This document shows positions 55,081 to 61,612 of a stretch of 64,000 nt of DNA, piece by piece. Within the stretch, counting starts at the first letter, position 1. Each line of letters opens with the position of its first letter. The position numbers and the translations under genes are program-made. The stretch spans positions 62,001 to 126,000 of the forward strand of contig CABUKU010000008.1 in assembly GCA_902492205.1 (NCBI GenBank). The letters run 5' to 3'. The stretch comes from an uncultured Bacteroides sp. (lineage in GTDB: Bacteria > Bacteroidota > Bacteroidia > Bacteroidales > Bacteroidaceae). The notes under the pieces were generated by a model. That model had not been told where the DNA came from, made no database searches, and worked only from the letters and a program-made list of their open reading frames with translations.

Positions 55081-55179
55081 CTAATAATCTCCTAATTTAT
55101 ACATCAAAAAAGACCGATTTATTAGTTTTATATCACAGAAAAATGTACCTTCGCACACTCTAAATTTAAACGAACGATA

Positions 55180-55560
55180 ATGGAATTTACAGGTAGAATT
55201 ATTGCCGTACTCCCCGAAAGAGGAGGTACTTCACGCAACGGAAACGAATGGAAAAGTCAGGAATTTGTAATAGAAAACCACGACCAATATCCACGCAAGA
55301 TGTGTTTCGACGTCTTTGGTGCAGACAAGATTGCACAATTCAACATACAGGTAGGACAGGAACTTACTGTCTCTTTTGACATCGACGCACGCGAATGGAA
55401 CGGACGTTGGTTTAACTCTCTCCGTGCATGGAAAGTAGTTCCGGCAGAAGCTCCGCAAGCCTATGCTCCGGCTCCGGGCGCAGCCCCTGCGGCACAAGCA
55501 GCTCCGTCTGCTCCGGTTGACTTCAGTTCCGGCGACGCTAACGACGACCTGCCTTTCTAA
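55180..55560 (+). CDS. DUF3127 OB-fold-like protein with SSB-type acidic tail
   Basis: This 126-residue protein has an N-terminal beta-rich domain (MEFTGRIIAVLPERGGTSRNG, then WKSQEFVIENHDQYPRKM) that matches DUF3127, a single-strand DNA-binding-like OB fold. An Ala/Pro-rich linker follows (about 93-115), and the end NDDLPF closely resembles the acidic tip of SSB. A role in DNA binding with partners docking on the tail is inferred. It converges on rho, separated by array H. Confidence 0.85.
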   Translation: MEFTGRIIAVLPERGGTSRNGNEWKSQEFVIENHDQYPRKMCFDVFGADKIAQFNIQVGQELTVSFDIDAREWNGRWFNSLRAWKVVPAEAPQAYAPAPGAAPAAQAAPSAPVDFSSGDANDDLPF

Positions 55561-55567
55561 CAAAAAG

Positions 55568-55655
55568 AACTCCCGCGGGGTTTTCAACAAACTCTCGTGG
55601 GATATTATAAAAAGTCCCGTGGGAGTTTCATTCACTTCCCACAGGACTTTTTCTA
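55568..55655. repeat. 22-bp phased dyad array H (four units)
   Basis: Arms start at 55568 (AACTCC), 55590 (AACTCT), 55612 (AAGTCC) and 55634 (ACTTCC), each 22 apart, with loops CGCG, CGTG, CGTG and CACA and return arms GGGTTT, GGATAT, GGAGTT and GGACTT. Arms pair across units: AACTCC (unit 1) with GGAGTT (unit 3), AAGTCC (unit 3) with GGACTT (unit 4). It fills the gap between convergent DUF3127 and rho genes. Confidence 0.88.
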
Positions 55656-55681
55656 TTGTTTCACTCTCTCAGGCTTCCCCT

Positions 55682-57676
55682 TTAAGAGTTCATGCTCATT
55701 AAAAACTCTTCGTTATCCTTAGTCTTTTCAAGGCGGTCTTTCACAAAGTCCATAGCCTCGATAGGATTCATATCCGACAGATACTTGCGAAGAATCCACA
55801 TGCGGTCAAGAGTTTGCTTGTCAAGCAGCAAGTCGTCGCGACGAGTACTTGAAGCCACGATGTTGACAGCCGGGAAGATACGCTTGTTCGACAGGTTTCT
55901 GTCCAACTGCAATTCCATGTTACCCGTACCCTTGAATTCCTCGAAGATAACTTCATCCATCTTAGAACCGGTGTCAATCAATGCAGTTGCAATGATGGTG
56001 AGCGAACCGCCGTTTTCAATGTTGCGGGCAGCACCGAAGAAACGTTTCGGTTTGTGGAGCGCATTCGCATCCACACCACCGGAAAGCACTTTGCCGGATG
56101 CAGGAGACACTGTATTGTAAGCACGTGCCAAACGGGTAATGGAGTCAAGGAAAATAACTACATCATGCCCACATTCCACCATGCGTTTTGCCTTTTCCAA
56201 CACGATACCGGCAATCTTCACATGACGTTCGGCAGGTTCGTCAAATGTAGAAGCGATTACTTCCGCATTGACACTGCGTGCCATGTCTGTTACTTCCTCG
56301 GGACGTTCGTCGATAAGCAACATTATCATATATACTTCGGGATGATTGGCTGCAATGGCGTTTGCAATATCTTTCATCAGGATGGTTTTACCGGTCTTAG
56401 GCTGAGCCACGATCAACGCACGCTGACCTTTACCGATAGGAGAGAACAAATCTACCACACGGGCAGAAAGGTTGTCGCTGTAACCGCCTTTACAAAGTCT
56501 GAACTTTTCATCGGGGAAAAGCGGTGTGAGGTGATCGAAAGGAACACGGTCGCGCACAAAGGCAGGATCACGTCCGTTTATCTTTTCCACTTTTACAAGC
56601 GGGAAGTATTTCTCTCCTTCTTTCGGCGGACGGATAGAGCCTTCTACCACATCACCAGTCTTTAAGCCGAACAGTTTGATTTGTGACTGCGATACATAAA
56701 TATCATCGGGAGAAGAAAGGTAGTTATAGTCTGACGAACGGAGGAATCCGTAGCCATCCTGCATAATTTCCAACACACCCATTCCGGTAAGAATGCCCTC
56801 GAACTCATAAGGTTTCTCACGTTCGATAACTTTACGTTCTACCGGTGCAGGAGCGGCAGCTTGCGATGCATCTGCATTTTCCTGTGCAGGACGGTTGTTG
56901 TTATTCTGTGGACGCTGATTATTGTTTTTCTGGTTGTTATCGCGCAAACGGATAACTTTGGGAGCCGGCTGCGGAGTAGCAGCAGGAGCAGGGGTAGCCT
57001 TGGTAGATTCAAACTTGCCAAGCAGTTCGGTTGGCAGTTCCGCTTTTTCCGACGGAAGGTCTTCGATTGGGATAAAGTCGTCTTCATCCAAATCCAAAGG
57101 AAGTTCCAGTTCCGGAGTGGTTGCCGCCTTGCCCTCAGTGGCAGTTGCCATTTCTTCCTGTGCAGCTTTCGAAATGCGCACGGGCTTCTTCACAACTTTC
57201 TTTTCGGCAACCGGAGCAGCTTCTTGTGCTGTTTCCTCGACAACAGGTTCTTCTACTTTCTTCTCGGCAGCTTTCTTTGTTGTTTTTGCCTTCGCAGTTT
57301 TGGCTTTTGCCGCTTCTTTCTTTGGCTTGGCTTCTTCCGTTGCAGCCGGAGCTGTTTCCGGCTTAACCTGAGAAACGACGGTCAGTTTTGCCGGCTCATC
57401 CACCTTTTCGGCTTTGTCCTTGTTGGCGGTGTAGACCTTATCGGCACCTTCTTTCTTTACACTGATGCGGGAACGTTTCTTTTTGTCGTCTTTCCGTTCT
57501 TCCTTTACCTTATCGGCAGCCACTTTCTTGGTTGCCCCCATAATGGCTTGCTCATCTAAAATCTTATACACAAGTTCTTCCTTCTTAAAAGAAGATGCTT
57601 TCTTTATGCCAAGTTCTTGTGCAATAGTTTGTAATTCCGACAGATCTTTGTCGTTTAATTGAATAATGTTATACAT
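55682..57676 (-). CDS. rho: Transcription termination factor Rho, with long disordered insert
   Basis: This 664-residue hexameric RNA helicase is about 240 residues longer than E. coli Rho. The N-terminal Rho_N helical part (residues 1-45) is followed by a Lys/Ala/Glu-rich and Asn-rich stretch (about 60-275), then the RNA-binding domain (GFLRSSDYNYLSSPDDIYVS) and the ATPase domain with a P-loop PKTGKT near residue 430. The insert is typical of Bacteroidetes Rho and has been linked to phase separation in Bacteroides. A TATCTTTG box is at 57855-57862, giving a leader of about 170 nt. Confidence 0.96.
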   Translation of the reverse strand: MYNIIQLNDKDLSELQTIAQELGIKKASSFKKEELVYKILDEQAIMGATKKVAADKVKEERKDDKKKRSRISVKKEGADKVYTANKDKAEKVDEPAKLTVVSQVKPETAPAATEEAKPKKEAAKAKTAKAKTTKKAAEKKVEEPVVEETAQEAAPVAEKKVVKKPVRISKAAQEEMATATEGKAATTPELELPLDLDEDDFIPIEDLPSEKAELPTELLGKFESTKATPAPAATPQPAPKVIRLRDNNQKNNNQRPQNNNNRPAQENADASQAAAPAPVERKVIEREKPYEFEGILTGMGVLEIMQDGYGFLRSSDYNYLSSPDDIYVSQSQIKLFGLKTGDVVEGSIRPPKEGEKYFPLVKVEKINGRDPAFVRDRVPFDHLTPLFPDEKFRLCKGGYSDNLSARVVDLFSPIGKGQRALIVAQPKTGKTILMKDIANAIAANHPEVYMIMLLIDERPEEVTDMARSVNAEVIASTFDEPAERHVKIAGIVLEKAKRMVECGHDVVIFLDSITRLARAYNTVSPASGKVLSGGVDANALHKPKRFFGAARNIENGGSLTIIATALIDTGSKMDEVIFEEFKGTGNMELQLDRNLSNKRIFPAVNIVASSTRRDDLLLDKQTLDRMWILRKYLSDMNPIEAMDFVKDRLEKTKDNEEFLMSMNS

Positions 57677-58035
57677 ATACGTATAATGTCTTTAAAATAA
57701 TGTTATAACGCTTCAACGCAGAAACAAATCGCACAATAAGCACATTCATTCAAGTGTTAGCGTATAAATAATTTCGGGATTATATATTTTTGAATTTGAA
57801 TTAATACATTCAGCGTCATGTTCTGATGAAGCACACACAAATGCTTTAACAATGCAAAGATAGATATTTATTTTATAATTACATTTTATTTGCTACTTTT
57901 TTTATTCTTTTAAGTATGTGGTGCATTCCTTTGCCCTGTGCGGCCTCCTTTTAAACTACCTCGCAGTGCTTTGCCAACTACTGCAAGGTAACGGGGCGGG
58001 TACTGCGGGGTAGTTTGCCAATTACTACCGGGTAA
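57677..58035. other. 359-bp gap upstream of rho
   Basis: It holds the long rho leader (57677-57848), the -7 box at 57855-57862 on the minus strand, an AT-rich stretch and phased array E (57955-58036). No gene was found. Rho often regulates itself in its leader, so the roughly 170-nt leader may have such a site, but no structure was resolved. Confidence 0.55.
57855..57862 (-). promoter_or_regulatory. -7 box of rho
   Basis: TATCTTTG on the minus strand. The predicted leader to the ATG at 57676 is about 170 nt. Confidence 0.5.
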
Positions 58036-58036
58036 T
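57955..58036. repeat. 22-bp phased dyad array E (four units), touching the tilS stop codon
   Basis: Units start at 57955 (ACTACC), 57977 (ACTACT), 57999 (GGTACT) and 58021 (ATTACT), each 22 apart. Return arms include GGTAAC, GGTAGT and GGTAAT after 4-base loops; the linker TTGCCA occurs twice. The last return arm ends at 58036, inside the tilS stop codon. Arms are related to those of array D at 45143. Confidence 0.87.
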
Positions 58037-59322
58037 TATTTGAGATGAACGAGAAGAATGTTTTTTGTATCGTCATCTACCCGGAAACGGTTATCCATGC
58101 GCTCACCCACCAGCCACACGATGTCTTCACCACTGCAAAGGACATATACTTTTTCCTTATCGAAAACGGAGTATTTCTTATCCGTGAGGTAATCGCTCAC
58201 ATTCTTTTTCCCTTTCATGCCAAAGGGCACGAAACGGTCGCCAACCCTCCATTTGCGCAGTGTCAACGGGGCTTTTAGTTTATCGGCATCCAAACACGCG
58301 GTATCTTTCGTCTTAGGTATAACGAAGTCCCGGGAATAAACACATTGTTCCATCCGCAACTCAGGCTCGGACATTGGAGATGCTTCATTCTTTTGCAGCA
58401 ACAGGTATTCCCTATCTTTCACCACGCACCATTCATTGGAATGGAAACGCTTGCCTGCCTGCCCTTGCAAAGAGTTATATACATCTTCCACCTGACCGGA
58501 ATTGAAACCTAACGGATAGAGCAGTTCGAACAGCAAACTCACAGGAGACGGCTCCTGCATCAATGCTTCGATAAGGATGCCTTGCGGATGCATCACTCTC
58601 CGTCGCCCTTCTTTTATCACCTTATTATATATATTGACTGCCTCGGCCAAGCGGTTGGCAGTGTCAAAGATGCTTTCTTTTGCCGACGGATTAATGGTTT
58701 CCATAAGGGGCAGAAGGTTCAGACGGATTTTATTGCGGGTGTATTCATCTTGCAGGTTGGTGCTGTCGGTCACATAATCCTGACCTTTCGCACTCAGGTA
58801 ATCCGTTATTTCCTCACGGCTCACAGAGAGCAGCGGACGCACTATTGCTCCATTCTTCGGACGGATTCCTTTCAAGCCGTTAATGCCCGTGCCCCGGATA
58901 AGGTTCAGAAGCAGAGTTTCCACACTGTCGTCCCGGTGATGTGCAACGGCTATGACGGAAGCCCCGGTTTTCAACCTGATTTCTTCAAACCAGTTGTAAC
59001 GCAGCTCACGCGCAGCCATTTCAATGGAAAGATGATGCGAGGCCGCATAACCCGCTGTATCAAAATCAATGGTATGCAGGATTACGGAACTCTGACTGCA
59101 AAGGGCTCTTACAAAGTTTTCGTCGCGCACGGACTCCTCTCCTCTCAAGTGGAAGTTGCAATGGGCAGCTTCGCACGCATAGCCCAACTGCAACAGCACC
59201 CGCAAGAGGGCTACCGAGTCGGCACCTCCGCTCAAAGCCACGAGAATCTTCTCATTGCCAGCAAGCAGGTTTTCTTTTTCTATGAAACCTGCAACCGCAT
59301 CTTTCAATTTTCTATTCTTCAT
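58036..59322 (-). CDS. tilS: tRNA(Ile)-lysidine synthase
   Basis: This 428-residue cytoplasmic enzyme converts C34 of tRNA-Ile(CAU) to lysidine using ATP and lysine, so that AUA is read as isoleucine. It has the PP-loop SGGADS (about residues 31-36), HCNFHLRGEES, VAHHRDDSVETLLLNLIRG and a C-terminal TilS domain (RKWRVGDRFVPFGMKGKK). Its start overlaps the 59312 gene end by 11 bases. Its stop codon is part of array E. Confidence 0.95.
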   Translation of the reverse strand: MKNRKLKDAVAGFIEKENLLAGNEKILVALSGGADSVALLRVLLQLGYACEAAHCNFHLRGEESVRDENFVRALCSQSSVILHTIDFDTAGYAASHHLSIEMAARELRYNWFEEIRLKTGASVIAVAHHRDDSVETLLLNLIRGTGINGLKGIRPKNGAIVRPLLSVSREEITDYLSAKGQDYVTDSTNLQDEYTRNKIRLNLLPLMETINPSAKESIFDTANRLAEAVNIYNKVIKEGRRRVMHPQGILIEALMQEPSPVSLLFELLYPLGFNSGQVEDVYNSLQGQAGKRFHSNEWCVVKDREYLLLQKNEASPMSEPELRMEQCVYSRDFVIPKTKDTACLDADKLKAPLTLRKWRVGDRFVPFGMKGKKNVSDYLTDKKYSVFDKEKVYVLCSGEDIVWLVGERMDNRFRVDDDTKNILLVHLK

Positions 59323-61465
59323 CCTCCTCTTTCGGTTTTATTTTCCACGTTCCGGTGGCCTTGTCATAAAACTCTGTTGTGTATACATAGCCTTTTCCCT
59401 TATCGAAATGACTTTCATACCGTTCGAAAGGCACCCAATCTTTTTTATCAAAGTCCCATTTGTAGTGGGTTTCATCCGAATGATCGAAAGGCAAATCTAT
59501 ACGCTTGACTTTTTTTATATAACCGGCAAAGACATCAAATTCATTTTGCGAATCATATCTTTCTTCTACCTTGATGCTATCTCCTTTGGTATATTCTATA
59601 TATGTCCGGTAGTTTTCCCATTTACTTTTATCCCGATTCCACTCAAGAATGCTTTCCGATGTAGAGTCTGCCGCAGCATAGGATTTATATAAACGGTTAG
59701 GGATGCGTACCTCATTTTTCCAATAATAAGTGGTTTCTTGTTTCCCATTCGGGAAATATGCAAACTCCGATGCCTTCTCCGGCATCCACTTACTCTTCCA
59801 ATAATGAAACGATTCCGATGTTTCTATAGGATAAGGTTCATAAACAGTTTTACTCTGTATGCTGTCATTCTCATCGTAAGAGATGGAATAATAAGTACGC
59901 TTCATCCAATCTTTCAGATAATCATTATCCCAAGAATACTTCTTTTCGGATGTTATCTTCCCACTGGGAGAATACGTCCATACAGTTTTATACTTGCCTA
60001 TCCAGTGCTCTTTACTCCAACTGTAACTTATCTCAGAAAGCATATGCCCTTTATCATCATAAGCCCATTGCGTATTGCCGGAACCATACCAACTCTCTCC
60101 TGCATCGTTTGTGTGGTAATATTGCAGCAAAATTCTATTACCCCATTTATCATAATCATATATATACTTTGTCCATAGTGCCCAATCATTTTTCGCTTTA
60201 TCCCAATCATAATGGAGTATCAAAACAAGCTCATCTTTCTCATTATAGGTTTTCACATCCTTTACTTTATCCTCCAATTCGCTCCCGTCATAGGAATCTG
60301 TTTGCGCCATGGCTATTTTACCTGAAGGCGTATACTGCAACCAAGCAGTCCGCTGATCAACGAACTTTCCGGCTGCCTTGTTCCAAAGATAATAATCAAT
60401 CTTCTGCGTTCCGTCATCCGTATAAGTCACATCATACATCAACCTTCCGCCTCCAAGTATGCTTTTTATACTCTCCAATCCTGCCATGCTTTCCAAAGCT
60501 TCCGGATTTATTACTTTATGCACAGAGGTACGTTTCCGGTCATCATACTTATATTCGGCATGCAACACGGAAGCCGTATCGGCAACCGAGACATCTACCC
60601 CGCAGATTCTTCCTTTGGAGTCCAACTTGACGTTTTGCCGCATATAAGGGTGGTTATCTTTGTCTTCATACATATATGTGTATTCACAACCGGAGCCGGA
60701 ATATTTAATACATACATATTGCCTTTGCACAAGCACCTCAGCCTCACTCTCTTCATCCATCGGAAACACTTCCACCATGCCATCGGAATATTCCCTCTGC
60801 TCTCCCAATTTCCAATAAGATTCGGTCATTATCAGAACAGGCTTATCCTTCTTATAGGTGATAGCACTTCTGCCCACAAGATTCAAAGTACCGTTAGTTG
60901 CCCTGTATGTCCGTGTGGAATCAGGCATATCGTTCGTGTTCAAACAATTCACCACCGCAAACGTGTCGCATTTGGTACTGCCGAGATCCAAACGCAGGAT
61001 AGTAGTAAATACGCTATCCTTTCTTTCCGCCTCATCGAAATAGTGCAGGCTTTTCGCCATCAACTTTGGATAATCATTGTCATTTGTCAGCTTCTTGTGT
61101 TGCCACACTTGCTCTTCTTTCAGCCTGCCATTGGCATAAATGTATTTTTTCTCCTGAAATATCTCCCAGTCGTGATCATATTTTCCCCACATGTCCATAA
61201 TCACCTTTTCGGGTTTACCGTCCTGATTATTGATATAGCGAAGACGTAACAGATGCCCCAATGCATAATAATCAATAGTTCCGTCTTCCTTATAGTGAGG
61301 ATCGAGCAGGTTGGACAAATAATGATAACCCTCTGTCATTTGAAATATATCAGGAGCAAATTGAGCCCGTAAAGCAGATACCGGAAGCATTGATAAAAGA
61401 ATAAACAGCATCAGACTTCGCAACAAGAACAGGAAATGTGAATGGTTTGTTATTTTCTCCCTCAT
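59312..61465 (-). CDS. Secreted hypothetical protein with YD-like repeats
   Basis: This 717-residue exported protein has a signal peptide ending SALRAQ. From about residue 225 onward it consists of degenerate Tyr/Trp-rich repeats of about 20-50 residues (YTPSGKIAMAQTD, YTYSPSGKITSEKKYSW, FAYFPNGKQETTYYW), similar to YD/RHS-like or DUF3836-type strand repeats. These form extended beta structures in many surface proteins. No enzyme motif is seen. It overlaps tilS by 11 bases. A TATCTTTG box is at 61499-61506. Function is unknown; a surface or envelope role is likely. Confidence 0.72.
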   Translation of the reverse strand: MREKITNHSHFLFLLRSLMLFILLSMLPVSALRAQFAPDIFQMTEGYHYLSNLLDPHYKEDGTIDYYALGHLLRLRYINNQDGKPEKVIMDMWGKYDHDWEIFQEKKYIYANGRLKEEQVWQHKKLTNDNDYPKLMAKSLHYFDEAERKDSVFTTILRLDLGSTKCDTFAVVNCLNTNDMPDSTRTYRATNGTLNLVGRSAITYKKDKPVLIMTESYWKLGEQREYSDGMVEVFPMDEESEAEVLVQRQYVCIKYSGSGCEYTYMYEDKDNHPYMRQNVKLDSKGRICGVDVSVADTASVLHAEYKYDDRKRTSVHKVINPEALESMAGLESIKSILGGGRLMYDVTYTDDGTQKIDYYLWNKAAGKFVDQRTAWLQYTPSGKIAMAQTDSYDGSELEDKVKDVKTYNEKDELVLILHYDWDKAKNDWALWTKYIYDYDKWGNRILLQYYHTNDAGESWYGSGNTQWAYDDKGHMLSEISYSWSKEHWIGKYKTVWTYSPSGKITSEKKYSWDNDYLKDWMKRTYYSISYDENDSIQSKTVYEPYPIETSESFHYWKSKWMPEKASEFAYFPNGKQETTYYWKNEVRIPNRLYKSYAAADSTSESILEWNRDKSKWENYRTYIEYTKGDSIKVEERYDSQNEFDVFAGYIKKVKRIDLPFDHSDETHYKWDFDKKDWVPFERYESHFDKGKGYVYTTEFYDKATGTWKIKPKEEDEE

Positions 61466-61498
61466 AAAGAATTATATTGTAGTTTGTGCAAAGATAAA

Positions 61499-61593
61499 TC
61501 TTTTTTAAAAGAGTAAAGGAAGTATCACGAAATAGTCCTAATTTAAAAACGTTCTAAATAATTTGTTTAGCTAAATGAAAAGAATTACTTTTG
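61499..61593. promoter_or_regulatory. Divergent -7 boxes for the YD-repeat gene and feoAB
   Basis: TATCTTTG on the minus strand (61499-61506) serves the repeat protein and TACTTTTG on the plus strand (61586-61593) serves feoAB. The latter lies only 19 bases before the ATG. No convincing Fur box was read between them. Confidence 0.55.
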
Positions 61594-61612
61594 CATTCAA
61601 ATTGAAAAGAGT

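Larger units (their letters stand above)
54644..55179. other. 536-bp gap between divergent dnaN and the DUF3127 gene
   Basis: No good gene was found. It holds the dnaN -7 box (TAACTTTG, 54683-54690), phased array C (54740-54799), an AT-rich stretch, the weaker phased repeat F (54964-55080) and a near-consensus TACCTTCG box (55146-55153) for the DUF3127 gene. A 44-codon frame from 54950 and another at 54675-54899 follow the repeats and have low-complexity composition. Confidence 0.6.

Noticed and set aside
54950..55084. 44-codon plus-strand frame in the dnaN gap
   Set aside because: It is read entirely from the weak phased repeat F and has low-complexity composition with no family motif.
53519..55179. 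Replication origin next to dnaN
   Set aside because: dnaN is present, but dnaA, rpmH and clustered DnaA boxes were not seen in the window; the repeats in the gap have a different pattern.
58582..59508. Long plus-strand frame opposite tilS
   Set aside because: It lies across tilS, which carries the PP-loop and other motifs; the frame is a shadow.
60518..61249. Long plus-strand frame opposite the YD-repeat gene
   Set aside because: High His, Ile and Phe content and no motif; the minus-strand gene has a signal peptide and regular repeats.
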